Shown here one piece after another: positions 1 to 8,615 of a stretch of 38,146 bases of DNA. This stretch comes from Maribacter sp. (GTDB lineage: Bacteria; Bacteroidota; Bacteroidia; Flavobacteriales; Flavobacteriaceae): positions 1-38,146 of the forward strand of contig JALHST010000113.1 of NCBI GenBank assembly GCA_022865355.1, written 5' to 3'. The position numbers and the translations under genes are program-made. The notes under the pieces were generated by a model. It did not search any database. It was given only the letters and a program-made list of their open reading frames with translations, and was not told the origin of the DNA. The stretch's first letter is position 1. Each line of letters opens with the position of its first letter.

Positions 1-367
1 ACCAACCCGGTTTACCGGCACCATCGAAGTCGACATTGGCAAATACTGCAAAACGATTGGGATAATTTTGTTCGATACTTTCAATTTTTTCCAAAAGACT
101 TTTGCCAGACCCGCCGCTAAGATTCACCATGATACCCTCGTTCAGCATATCCATATCCTTAATTAATGTAGTCAAGGCACTGGCCGACATATCACGTTGA
201 TGGCTATGCACATCAATAAATGGAAATTTGGCTTTTTTGACCTCGTGGGTAGGAACTACCAAGGTCGATGTGGGATTGTATTCCTCAAAACCCATCTCCT
301 GAGCTTGGCATGTCGATATGGTTAGCAAGCAGATTAGGGATAGTGTTCTTAACAAAGGGTTCCTCAT
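1..367 (-). CDS. Amidohydrolase-family exported protein, 3' end cut by window edge
   Basis: I translated this by hand from the ATG at 365-367 to the left edge, giving about 122 residues with no stop. It begins with a signal peptide (MRNPLLRT, then a hydrophobic stretch ending CQAQ), so it is exported. At about residue 50 is FIDVHSHQ, the first metal-binding motif (HxH) of amidohydrolase_2-type TIM-barrel hydrolases. The next part (DMDMLNEGIMVNLSGG) fits the second strand of that fold. The remaining metal ligands lie outside the window, so substrate and activity cannot be judged. It starts 19 bp after the stop of the nucleotidyltransferase gene and probably shares its transcript. Confidence 0.75.
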   Translation of the reverse strand, partial: MRNPLLRTLSLICLLTISTCQAQEMGFEEYNPTSTLVVPTHEVKKAKFPFIDVHSHQRDMSASALTTLIKDMDMLNEGIMVNLSGGSGKSLLEKIESIEQNYPNRFAVFANVDFDGAGKPGW

Positions 368-386
368 TTTTATATAGCTTAATACA

Positions 387-1013
387 TTAGTCCAGTACTT
401 TCTTTAACCTAGTATATTCTTCGATCGTATCGACATCCACATTCCGATTGTGGGAATCGATCACAAAAATATCCTTTTTATTCGCATTGATGATATTCCG
501 GGCACCGTGATCTTTTTCAAGAAGGAGTAGCTCCTTGAAATACTTTCGGCTAAAAATGGCCGGTACCCCCGCCTTTTTATCGTAACCGGTCGCGACAATA
601 TTTTTTTCCTGATTTTGAAAAGCTGTGATCATCCCCTTAAAATAATTCACATCAAATAAAGGCTGATCACATAAAATGATCAATACGGCCTCCCAATCGG
701 CCGATCGGTCCATCAATTCTTTTATACCACAGGCAATGCTACTCCCCAAGCCTTTATGCCATTGCATATTCGCAATAGTTTCGGCCCCGTAAATAGCACA
801 CTCCGGTTTGAGCCTTTCGGCATGGGCCCCGAGTACGACCAGCATGCCTCCCAAATCTAAATTTTGGGCAAGTTCTATGGCATGGCCTAACATCGTCTTT
901 CCTTTCCAAGGCAACAATTGCTTGATAGTCCCCATGCGTTTGGAAGCTCCCGCGGCTAAAACAAGAACGGCAAGATTTTTTGTTATCATCCTTTTGGTAT
1001 TCGATCGTGGCAT
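387..1013 (-). CDS. MobA-like / MocA-type nucleotidyltransferase
   Basis: This is a 200-208 residue GT-A fold NTP transferase of the MobA/MocA group. The nucleotide-binding loop LAAGASKRMG is followed by the KQLLPW segment, and IILCDQPLF carries the metal-binding aspartate (CDQP). The family moves CMP or GMP onto molybdopterin, or NMP onto sugar phosphates. The LAAGxSxRMGxxKQLLP pattern is closest to the molybdenum-cofactor cytidylyltransferase (MocA) type. No xanthine dehydrogenase or XdhC gene lies in the window, so the cofactor role is only a family inference. Two ATG starts are possible, at 1013 and 989. The second puts the nucleotide loop near the N-terminus as in relatives and follows an AAAAGG, so it may be the real one. 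Confidence 0.85.
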   Translation of the reverse strand: MPRSNTKRMITKNLAVLVLAAGASKRMGTIKQLLPWKGKTMLGHAIELAQNLDLGGMLVVLGAHAERLKPECAIYGAETIANMQWHKGLGSSIACGIKELMDRSADWEAVLIILCDQPLFDVNYFKGMITAFQNQEKNIVATGYDKKAGVPAIFSRKYFKELLLLEKDHGARNIINANKKDIFVIDSHNRNVDVDTIEEYTRLKKVLD

Positions 1014-1121
1014 CTATAACTAATCCTTTTGTGATCAAATTGGCCAATTTGCCGATTATCTGAGGGCAAGATACTGGTTTTTAAAAATAATCGGGATCGA
1101 TTTAATGAACGGTTTTAAAAT

Positions 1122-1841
1122 TTAAACCCTGGGTACGGTTTTTAAATCTATAAAACAATCTACTTGTGGATGCAGCCATAAAAAGGATGCCGGTAGCTGC
1201 GGATTGATTTCAGGGCGTAGCAAACGGTTGAAAATAGTTTCCTTGCCATGTCCTGTGACCAATAAAATGATTTTTCTGAATCTAAGAATATCCCCCATAC
1301 CCAGGGTCAAGCCGTAGGTAGGTTTATAATCTAGGTCCTCGACCATTTGATGCTGTAACGAATCATGGGAAAGCTGGGCCTTATGGCAGTTCGGCATCAA
1401 AACATCGGACGGTTCGTTAAAGCCAATATGGCCATTCTTTCCCAAACCCAAAATACAAATGTCCAAAGAGTTGAGCTGCTGAAGTTCCTTTTGAATCCGG
1501 GCACATTCAGCTTCCGGACTTTCATGGTCGCTATGAAAGGCGATGTATTGATCCTTCTTAATATGCAGTGGCTCAAGGATTCGCTCCTGCAAAAAGGTTT
1601 CGCATGAATTCGCTGCATTCATAGGTATACCACCCCATTCATCTAATTTCACAATACCGAGACGCCCGTATAGCCCCGGAGAAATCGTATACGATTCTTT
1701 TAGGTTGTTATAAACACCTTTCGGTGAGTTTCCGGTAGCCATACATACCCAGCTTCCAGAATTTTTTTTGATGCCACTAATGATTGCGTCGGCGGCCTTT
1801 CGACTCATGTCTTGATAGTCGGTACAAAATTCAAAATTCAT
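1122..1841 (-). CDS. Galactosamine-6-phosphate isomerase/deaminase-like protein (NagB family)
   Basis: This 239-residue protein is a full-length NagB/AgaI-type sugar-phosphate isomerase-deaminase. Visible motifs are the phosphate loop ATGNSPKGVY (about 35), VKLDEWGG (about 65), the active-site block LGLGKNGHIGFNEPS and the C-terminal PASFLWLHP. From memory, the KNGHxGxNEP form and the PASFLWLH ending match E. coli AgaI (galactosamine-6-phosphate) better than NagB, so I favour an amino-sugar-6-phosphate of the galacto series. It would act in the cytosol, yielding a keto-hexose-phosphate and ammonia. It starts 32 bp after the DUF5916 gene, within a run of same-strand sugar-related genes, but no kinase or aldolase partner lies in the window. 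The 6-phosphogluconolactonase branch of the fold is an alternative, made less likely by the NEP motif. Confidence 0.85.
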   Translation of the reverse strand: MNFEFCTDYQDMSRKAADAIISGIKKNSGSWVCMATGNSPKGVYNNLKESYTISPGLYGRLGIVKLDEWGGIPMNAANSCETFLQERILEPLHIKKDQYIAFHSDHESPEAECARIQKELQQLNSLDICILGLGKNGHIGFNEPSDVLMPNCHKAQLSHDSLQHQMVEDLDYKPTYGLTLGMGDILRFRKIILLVTGHGKETIFNRLLRPEINPQLPASFLWLHPQVDCFIDLKTVPRV

Positions 1842-1873
1842 TTAAAATGGGTTTTCAACTTGTTAAAGACGTT

Positions 1874-4066
1874 TTATTTGTTGAACCAATATGTGAACTT
1901 CAACGTAAATCCCCAATTTCTAATTTCATAGGGTTCAATGAAATAGTTATTGGTATATACTAGGAATAAATCTGAAGCCGGACTATACCGCCACTGAAAT
2001 CGGGAGTTCAGGTTAAAATTCTTGGTTTGTTCATTATACTGAAACAATGTGGCAAAGAAAAGTTTATTGGTAAAAGTAACGTCGATTTCCGATCCGATGA
2101 GCCAGAACTCGTTTTTATTCCATGGCGAAGGTAAATTAATATGATTATAATTCAAGTTCGCCGTAAGGCTGACATAGGGTTGAAAACGATACCCGATCTC
2201 GGTCGTAAGGCTTGTCCTTTTTCCATCGGCATAATACCCTCCAAGACGCCCTTCGAACGTATAGGTGAACACGCTTTGAGGTTTTGAAACGAATGCCCAG
2301 CCAAAAGCATTCCAATTGTGTTTTGTACCCGCTGCCAGATCGGCAATACCCAATCGGGTCGGGTCGAAGGGGGCCAAAAGTTCAACATAGTCATCAGATA
2401 CGAAGAGATTCAAATTACTGCGAGTTCTAAAATCAATCGTATACATTAAATAACTGGTATTATCGGTTCGTTCGAAGTTCTCATTGAAAAAATAGGTAGT
2501 ATTTATTGTGGGACCGTGGCTTAGGACGATACCTCCTTTGGGAAAAAATAAAGTACCTGCCGACGAACTGAAATTTACGTATCCGTTTCTCGGTACGAAA
2601 CCAACTTCCGCCGAATAGTCCTTTCCAACCCATTCCTCCTGAACTCGCCATTTCCATTTTCTACTGAAATATTCTATATGTGCCGCTTGTGTGACTCCAC
2701 TTCCTATACTATTCGGGGAAAACGATTTAAGAAAGAAGTCTTTTCCGTTCCACAGATTGTTCGATGAAGCCAGATTATACTCCAAACCCAAATTACGGTT
2801 GAATTTTGGATAGAGCGTTGCCAAGGAGTCATTCTCGACCGGATAATGGGTAGATTCTTTGTTGACGAACATAAGACCGATACTCGATCTGCTAAAAACT
2901 TTTCGCTGCAATGAAAGGACCCCGAAATTTTGACCCGGAAGACCCGTTTCCTCGATCGAGGAGGTTTGCATGTCCATAAGGCCCAATCGCCATTTTTTAT
3001 TTAAATTTCCACTGACCCTGGCACCCCCTTGAATAGGAACACCCAGGCCAATTCGCCTTGAGAAAAATGGTCGGATGGTTGGATATCCAAAATTGGCGAA
3101 TAAGTCTCCGTTTTCTAAAAAGAACTGCCTTTTTTCAGGAAAAAATAATTCATATCGGTCCAAATTGGTAACCTGACGATCAACTTCTACCTGCGAAAAA
3201 TCGGGGTTTACGGTCAAATCCAGATTTAAGGACGAGGTCAGGCTAAATTTGATATCCCCGCCTATTTTTGTGTCATATTCAGTATCGCCCGTACTTTCAA
3301 AATCCTGGCCAACCGATCCCAAAACATAGGGAATCAATGAAAAATTGACCCCTGGTGGCGGTGGCGGATTGTCCCATACCAAGGTTCCCGTGTAGGCCAA
3401 GGAGGCTGTAGGGAATTGTCTTGGAACGGGCGTCCAACTTGACTTTTCACTTGTCTTAAGATCTAATCGACTGAAATTTATTCCCCACTCCTGAACCCCG
3501 GCCTCATAGCGGATCGACTTAAAAGGCAGGGCCATTTCAAAAACCCATTTTTCAGGACTGCGTGTTGTTGCCGAGATCCATTTACTATCCCAGTTCAAAT
3601 CTACATTACCGCCGTTATACATAGTCCCATCCCATTGGGCGCCATAGGCATTGGCACCAAAACTAAAACCCGTGGTCTGATTATTGAACGGATCTATGAA
3701 TAATAAAAAATTATCATTCTTCCCAAATGAAAAATCCCTTCGCAAGGACTCTACGAAATATTTACCTTGTGCTACATTATAAAAAGTGGCCAATAAATAT
3801 AAATTGGTATCGTCATACGTCATGCGAATCTCGGAAGGCTGCTCGGCTTTACCGGTATCCATCGGCAAAACCATATAAAAATCTTTGGCAACATCGGTAT
3901 CCTGCCATCCTTTTTCATTCCCTATGCCATCAATGACAATGGGTGATGTGGTTTTTCGAATATGAAGCTGATAGCCCGCATTCTTTTTCTGTCCCATTAT
4001 TTGCATCGGCACACTGGCCAGAACGATGAATAAAAATAGGAAATTGCAAGGGGTTTTTTTTAACAT
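1874..4066 (-). CDS. DUF5916 outer-membrane protein with N-terminal CBM9-like domain
   Basis: I place the start at the ATG at 4064-4066 (730 residues), because a typical signal peptide begins there (MLKKTPCNFLFLF, ending near IMGQ). The reading frame is open to 4141, but the extra 25 residues are not signal-like. After the signal comes a CBM9-like sandwich: SPIVIDGIGNEKGW, then MTYDDTNLYLLATFY. It is followed by a long beta-rich C-terminal region with the DUF5916 hallmark ELFFPEKRQFFLE, ending in aromatic-rich strands (LKFTYWFNK). Such proteins are common in Bacteroidota and are thought to be outer-membrane barrels with a periplasmic or surface sugar-binding-like domain. No enzymatic role is established. 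It lies 79 bp after the subunit-3-like gene and 32 bp before the isomerase gene. Confidence 0.88.
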   Translation of the reverse strand: MLKKTPCNFLFLFIVLASVPMQIMGQKKNAGYQLHIRKTTSPIVIDGIGNEKGWQDTDVAKDFYMVLPMDTGKAEQPSEIRMTYDDTNLYLLATFYNVAQGKYFVESLRRDFSFGKNDNFLLFIDPFNNQTTGFSFGANAYGAQWDGTMYNGGNVDLNWDSKWISATTRSPEKWVFEMALPFKSIRYEAGVQEWGINFSRLDLKTSEKSSWTPVPRQFPTASLAYTGTLVWDNPPPPPGVNFSLIPYVLGSVGQDFESTGDTEYDTKIGGDIKFSLTSSLNLDLTVNPDFSQVEVDRQVTNLDRYELFFPEKRQFFLENGDLFANFGYPTIRPFFSRRIGLGVPIQGGARVSGNLNKKWRLGLMDMQTSSIEETGLPGQNFGVLSLQRKVFSRSSIGLMFVNKESTHYPVENDSLATLYPKFNRNLGLEYNLASSNNLWNGKDFFLKSFSPNSIGSGVTQAAHIEYFSRKWKWRVQEEWVGKDYSAEVGFVPRNGYVNFSSSAGTLFFPKGGIVLSHGPTINTTYFFNENFERTDNTSYLMYTIDFRTRSNLNLFVSDDYVELLAPFDPTRLGIADLAAGTKHNWNAFGWAFVSKPQSVFTYTFEGRLGGYYADGKRTSLTTEIGYRFQPYVSLTANLNYNHINLPSPWNKNEFWLIGSEIDVTFTNKLFFATLFQYNEQTKNFNLNSRFQWRYSPASDLFLVYTNNYFIEPYEIRNWGFTLKFTYWFNK

Positions 4067-4145
4067 GTATTTAAGTGCTTCTATTTGAAAGGAAGGCGAC
4101 TCGCCCCCAATCTTCGTTAATTCTTTTGAGGTGAATGGCACGCCT

Positions 4146-4700
4146 TTAAGTCGCCCATGCCTTCTCGCCGGGCTCGTATGGAACGCAGCCCAAATATTTA
4201 CCGGGAATCGGATTATAACGGAGGGCCATAGTGGCGCCAGGTTGGGACGTAAAATATCCCCACAAGGTAAGCTCTTTCATCATCTGAAAATAATGCGGCT
4301 CGTTCCGATAATTTTTTTCTCTTACTTCCGCGTCGATCTGGGCAAGTAGATCATGTTTTTGCGAAGGATCAAGACCCATAAAATCCTTTTCATATTTATT
4401 TTTGGCGCTTTGTTGCAATAAGGCCAATCCGGCAACAAAGATATCCTGTTCCTTTTTTTCATAACAATCGGTCACTATATCGCACATAAATTGTCCAATG
4501 TGCGCAGCTTTTGCTCCCGGCGAACGTGCGGTTTCGGGCAAGATAGTTTCACCTACTTCATTCAGGAAGAGAATCTCTGGATCCGAAATAAGTGGTTGGT
4601 CGTTCGTTTTTCGGGAACAACCTGTAAGAAAGAGTTCAGTGCCAATAAGCGTACTCCCTAGCATTCCTGCCGTTAAAAACAAAGCTTCTCTACGTAGCAT
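4146..4700 (-). CDS. Gluconate 2-dehydrogenase subunit 3-like Tat lipoprotein
   Basis: This 184-residue protein belongs to the gluconate 2-dehydrogenase subunit 3 family. It has a twin-arginine-like N-terminus (MLRREALFLTAG) ending in FLTGC, so Cys28 is probably lipidated after Tat export. The mature part has features typical of the family: LNEVGETILPET, then helices ending in LTLWGYFTSQPGA. These small subunits travel with a GMC flavoprotein and are needed for its export or electron transfer in sugar and glucoside 3-dehydrogenases. The start lies 3 bp after the Gfo/Idh/MocA stop, and the GMC partner is two genes upstream in the same operon, which supports the assignment. Confidence 0.9.
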   Translation of the reverse strand: MLRREALFLTAGMLGSTLIGTELFLTGCSRKTNDQPLISDPEILFLNEVGETILPETARSPGAKAAHIGQFMCDIVTDCYEKKEQDIFVAGLALLQQSAKNKYEKDFMGLDPSQKHDLLAQIDAEVREKNYRNEPHYFQMMKELTLWGYFTSQPGATMALRYNPIPGKYLGCVPYEPGEKAWAT

Positions 4701-4703
4701 ACT

Positions 4704-5795
4704 CTAATTTCTTTTTTTCCAAAGTTTATAGGGCTTATCGGCGGTCGAGTTAAATGGCAGTTGTATTTTTTTTCCCGTGCCGGCCGACTCATAGGCCGCG
4801 AAGATTACTTCAAGAACCGCTTTGCCATCCTCCCCGGTTACCAATGGGGTGGTGTTGTTTTTGACACAATCTACGAAATGTGCAAATTCCTGTGGGAAAC
4901 CGTAATTCCATATTTCCTCGTACATGGTAAAACTCCAACCTACCGTGTTCCCGGCTTTTTCTACAGCATAACCAACCCCTTTGGAACTATAGGTTTGAAT
5001 CGAATTCCCCTGAAGCACATCGGCATAGGCTACACCTTCGGATCCATGTATTTCGGCCCGATCATCCATACCCCCAAGTTTTGTCCAGCTTTCCTCTGCT
5101 ATGGCGGTCACCCCGTTTTCAAATTCAAGAATAAGAATGGCATTATCATCCCCCTCTGTTTTGTCGGTGTGCACGCTGGTCGACATTTGGGCATATACCG
5201 TTTTGATGGGATTATTTTTGTTCAACCACCTAAAGAATTGAATGGCATGGCACCCCATATCCATGGTCACCCCACCCCCCGATCTTTCAACGTCCCAAAA
5301 ATGGGCGGCATGGGGCCCGTCGTGCTTTTCGGACTGTTTTAAAAGTACGGGCTTTCCTAAGGCCCCTTCATCAAGTAATGCCTTTAGCCGCACATATTTT
5401 GGTGTAAAGCACAACTCTTCGGCATACATCAGTTTTACACTCGCCTGCTTGCAAGCATCGATCATCAGATCTGCTTCTTGGAGATTCATGCACAAGGGTT
5501 TCTCAACGACCACATGTTTCCCCGCCTTGGCGGCTTTCAAGGTTATTTCACAATGTAATAAATTCGGTGCGCCTATGACGACCATATCGATTTCCTTCAT
5601 GGCCAGAAGGGCATCAATATTGGTGAAGTAATTGGGAATGCCATGTTTCTGCGCAAATGATCGCGCATTGCCTTCAGTTGGTGACATAACTGCCAGAACT
5701 TCCGCATCTGCAACGGTTTTCAAGGCTTCGGCATGAATCGTGGCTATGAATTGGGAGCCGATCAGACCAATACCTACTTTCTTTCCCATGTCCAT
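4704..5795 (-). CDS. Gfo/Idh/MocA-family NAD(P)-dependent oxidoreductase
   Basis: This 363-residue protein has the full family layout. The N-terminal Rossmann fold has GIGLIGSQFIATIHAEAL (about 8-25) and the EKPLCMN signature (Glu98-Lys99-Pro100). The C-terminal alpha/beta domain carries DMGCHAIQFFRWL, with the usual Asp and His near the substrate. No signal peptide is seen, so it is cytosolic. Members oxidise, reduce or epimerise sugars and inositols, and several process 3-keto sugars. The gene lies 2 bp after the GMC oxidoreductase and 3 bp before the subunit-3-like gene, so the three are almost surely co-transcribed. It could handle the keto-sugar made by the GMC enzyme; that link is inference. 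ATG codons at 5795 and 5789 are both possible starts. Confidence 0.92.
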   Translation of the reverse strand: MDMGKKVGIGLIGSQFIATIHAEALKTVADAEVLAVMSPTEGNARSFAQKHGIPNYFTNIDALLAMKEIDMVVIGAPNLLHCEITLKAAKAGKHVVVEKPLCMNLQEADLMIDACKQASVKLMYAEELCFTPKYVRLKALLDEGALGKPVLLKQSEKHDGPHAAHFWDVERSGGGVTMDMGCHAIQFFRWLNKNNPIKTVYAQMSTSVHTDKTEGDDNAILILEFENGVTAIAEESWTKLGGMDDRAEIHGSEGVAYADVLQGNSIQTYSSKGVGYAVEKAGNTVGWSFTMYEEIWNYGFPQEFAHFVDCVKNNTTPLVTGEDGKAVLEVIFAAYESAGTGKKIQLPFNSTADKPYKLWKKRN

Positions 5796-5797
5796 TA

Positions 5798-7507
5798 TTA
5801 ATTAAAATTACCTTTCTTTAATTCCTCGGCTGCAAAATTCGCCGCCCTCGCCGTCAGGGCCATATATAAAATTGAAGGGCTCTGATTCCCGGTACTTGTC
5901 ATACAGGCACCATCGGTTACAAAGACATTCTTGCACAAATGCATTTGATTAAATTCATTCAATAAGGATTCCTCGGGATTTCTGCCCATTCGAACACCGC
6001 CCATTTCATGAATATCCAGTCCTGGGGGTTGTCGGTTGTCCTCGACTTCAATCTGCGTGCATCCGATTTTTTCAAGCATTTCTTTACTTTGCTCCAGAAA
6101 ATCGGCCACCATGCTATCATCATTGTCGTCATAATCGACATCGGTGACCAACAAGGGGATTCCCCACTGATCTTTTTTGTCGGGACTCAGATATACCTGG
6201 TTGGTTTTTTTTGGAATGGTCTCTCCTTGCATATACATATACACATACCAATCCCCCGCTTCGGATAAGGCATCCTTATATGCCCCGCCGATCTGTTGCG
6301 CGCTATTTTCAAGCTCATTTTTACGAACCCTATACGCCCCACAGAAGGTGGTATACCCACCTACAAAGTCCATTTCTTTCTTATTTAAATTTCTAAAATT
6401 GGCTAAAATTGGCTCCGACGGATTTCGCCCGAAAATATATTTATCCTTAAAGCCATCCATTTTGGCCCCGGCATGTCCGCGGTAAATATGAAAACAAATG
6501 TACTTACCCAAAAGGCCCGTATCGTTCCCCAGTCCGTTCGGAAACCGTGATGATATAGAATTGAGCAGGATTAAATTGGTGTTCAATGCGGAGGCATTGA
6601 CAAATATGATCCGAGCCTTAAAAACCATCTCCTCGTGGGTGTTCGTGTCAATAACCTTCACCCCGGAGGCTTGTACGGTCTTTTCATCATAAAGTATTGA
6701 ATGAACGACCGAAAATGGCCGAATCGTCAAATTACCTGTCTTTTCTGCCCAAGGAAGGGTCGAGGATACCGAACTGAAATACCCTCCAAAGGGACATCCC
6801 CGCATGCACAAATTACGGGCCATGCATTGACCCCTACCCTGTTCTAAATGAATTTCCTGTGGTTCGGTCAATTGCGCCCAACGTCCTTGTACCAAATGGC
6901 GATCTGGATAATGTTCCTTAATTTTATCGCTCATGAATTGCTCCACGCAATTAAATTCAAAAGGTGGTAGAAATTCTCCATCCGGCATCGCTTCAATGCC
7001 ATCCTTATTTCCACAAACACCTATAAACTTTTCGACGTGGGAATACCAAGGGGCGATATCCTGATACGATATAGGCCATTCGATACCATAGCCGAATTTA
7101 TGGGGCGCCTTGAATTCATTATCGCTCCAGCGCTGACATGCGCGTCCCCAAGTAAGCGATTTTCCCCCCACTTGATACCCTCTGATCCAATCAAATGGCT
7201 TTTCCTGGACATAGGGATGATCATCATCCTCAATGAAGAAATGCGCCGTATCGGCTCCAAATCCTGCGGCCCTGGTTATCAAGGGATTTTTCTCATAAAA
7301 TTCCCTAGTCATACTGCCCCGATATTTGAATTCCCATGGAGCCATATTGGCCGTTGGGTAATCCTTTAAGTGCTCGATATTTCTTCCGCGTTCCAAGACC
7401 AAGGTTTTGAGGCCCTGTTCACACAATTCCTTAGCGGCCCAGCCACCAGAAATTCCCGATCCTATCACTATGGCATCAAAACTATTGGATGCATTTTTCA
7501 TATTCAT
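5798..7507 (-). CDS. GMC-family FAD-dependent oxidoreductase (sugar/glucoside dehydrogenase type)
   Basis: This 569-residue flavoprotein has the FAD loop GSGISGGWAAKEL near residue 16, an ERG at the end of the second strand and a GMC C-terminal domain. The latter has DIHEMGGVRMG (catalytic His) and TSTGNQSPS (the Asn of the His/Asn pair). A Cys-rich segment (QCMARNLCMRGCPFGG) is characteristic of the bacterial membrane-associated branch rather than glucose oxidase or choline dehydrogenase. There is no signal of its own; these subunits are often exported with a Tat-bearing small subunit, here the subunit-3-like lipoprotein two genes on. It probably oxidises a sugar or glycoside hydroxyl and passes electrons to a cytochrome. 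The start is 18 bp after the YdjC-type gene. A second ATG two codons in (7501) is equally possible. Confidence 0.92.
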   Translation of the reverse strand: MNMKNASNSFDAIVIGSGISGGWAAKELCEQGLKTLVLERGRNIEHLKDYPTANMAPWEFKYRGSMTREFYEKNPLITRAAGFGADTAHFFIEDDDHPYVQEKPFDWIRGYQVGGKSLTWGRACQRWSDNEFKAPHKFGYGIEWPISYQDIAPWYSHVEKFIGVCGNKDGIEAMPDGEFLPPFEFNCVEQFMSDKIKEHYPDRHLVQGRWAQLTEPQEIHLEQGRGQCMARNLCMRGCPFGGYFSSVSSTLPWAEKTGNLTIRPFSVVHSILYDEKTVQASGVKVIDTNTHEEMVFKARIIFVNASALNTNLILLNSISSRFPNGLGNDTGLLGKYICFHIYRGHAGAKMDGFKDKYIFGRNPSEPILANFRNLNKKEMDFVGGYTTFCGAYRVRKNELENSAQQIGGAYKDALSEAGDWYVYMYMQGETIPKKTNQVYLSPDKKDQWGIPLLVTDVDYDDNDDSMVADFLEQSKEMLEKIGCTQIEVEDNRQPPGLDIHEMGGVRMGRNPEESLLNEFNQMHLCKNVFVTDGACMTSTGNQSPSILYMALTARAANFAAEELKKGNFN

Positions 7508-7525
7508 TGATCTAAAAATTGCCGC

Positions 7526-8458
7526 TTACTCGGATCTCACTATCTTATCCCGTAATTCACGCCAGGTAACCAGAATGATATTATTTTCCTTAATCAGTTG
7601 GGCACATTCGGGACTGTTGAAAAAGTCAAAATCGGCTTGACGCCAAGCGGCCCCCCATTCGGGGTGATCAATCGTAATTCCCTGCATTTCCGAGTCATCA
7701 AATGCCAAATGGATCAGCAAGCAATTGAGTCCGGAGGGTAGATTATTCAAAAGATCTGAATAATAAGACCTCGAACCTTTCAAAAATTGTTCCGGTAAAA
7801 TGGTGTAAATATGATCTATTATGATGGTTTTTTCATCCAATAACGATTTTATTAAGGGATTATCCATGGCGAATACCCTAGCGTCAAGTAATACGGGTAG
7901 ATTAAATTCCTTGCCAAGTTTCATATAGGCCCCCGCAAAGTCGGCGGTACTGACGGCCGCGCCCATATGGGCGTCTAAATGGGTCACATCAATACCTGAT
8001 CGATAGGCTTTTTTAATTTGATTCCTCATCTCGGCTTCTACTTCCTCTGTTTTGGCATGTGTTACAAATTCAGGTACTTCCGGAAAGAAATACCCGTTAT
8101 CATCTAGCAAACTTGACACGGAGTCTTTGGAGGATATGGGGGCCCATTTGTAATATTTCCATTCACTGGTAAGGGTTAGATGCAACCCCAGGTCAAGACT
8201 TTGATTTTTCTGGGCATTGGCCACCACCTCTTGAAACCAAGGACAAGGTACCATGATACTCGCCGAATTCACGGGACCCGACTTTAATTGCTCAAAAGTT
8301 GCCCTATTTTGTGAATGGGCCACACCCAGATCATCGGCGTGAATGATCAGTAATTTGGCGTCGGCAGGATATCCCAAGCGTTGCGCAATGTTCTGATTTT
8401 GGGAATAGATACTTAAAGTACTAAAAAGAAAGCTTAAGAATAGTATTGGTTTGAACAT
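7526..8458 (-). CDS. Exported YdjC/ChbG-type carbohydrate deacetylase
   Basis: This 310-residue protein begins with a signal peptide (MFKPILFLSFLFSTLSIYSQ), so it is periplasmic or secreted. The body shows the YdjC/ChbG metal site: LIIHADDLG (about 35), GLHLTLTSEW and VTHLDAHMG. The family removes acetyl groups from N-acetylated oligosaccharides such as diacetylchitobiose. E. coli ChbG is cytosolic, so the exported form here would act on an outside or periplasmic glycan. The gene leads the minus-strand run, 18 bp ahead of the GMC oxidoreductase. Its upstream region (8459-8615) is shared with the divergent VWA lipoprotein gene. Confidence 0.88.
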   Translation of the reverse strand: MFKPILFLSFLFSTLSIYSQNQNIAQRLGYPADAKLLIIHADDLGVAHSQNRATFEQLKSGPVNSASIMVPCPWFQEVVANAQKNQSLDLGLHLTLTSEWKYYKWAPISSKDSVSSLLDDNGYFFPEVPEFVTHAKTEEVEAEMRNQIKKAYRSGIDVTHLDAHMGAAVSTADFAGAYMKLGKEFNLPVLLDARVFAMDNPLIKSLLDEKTIIIDHIYTILPEQFLKGSRSYYSDLLNNLPSGLNCLLIHLAFDDSEMQGITIDHPEWGAAWRQADFDFFNSPECAQLIKENNIILVTWRELRDKIVRSE

Positions 8459-8615
8459 TATAATTCAATAAAAATTGAGTGGTAAATTAATCGATTATGG
8501 AAACTACAAAAAATTTACGCATGGCCTTTAACAATCTTTAACATAAATTTTTTAACGTGCCATACTTAAAAAAGAAATTGCCCGTTCTGATGGTTGAACC
8601 TAATAAAATTTGAAA

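Noticed and set aside
4761-5342. 193-residue plus-strand frame
   Set aside because: It lies wholly antisense to the well-supported Gfo/Idh/MocA gene and shows no domain; the aromatic- and Gly-rich composition is a codon shadow.
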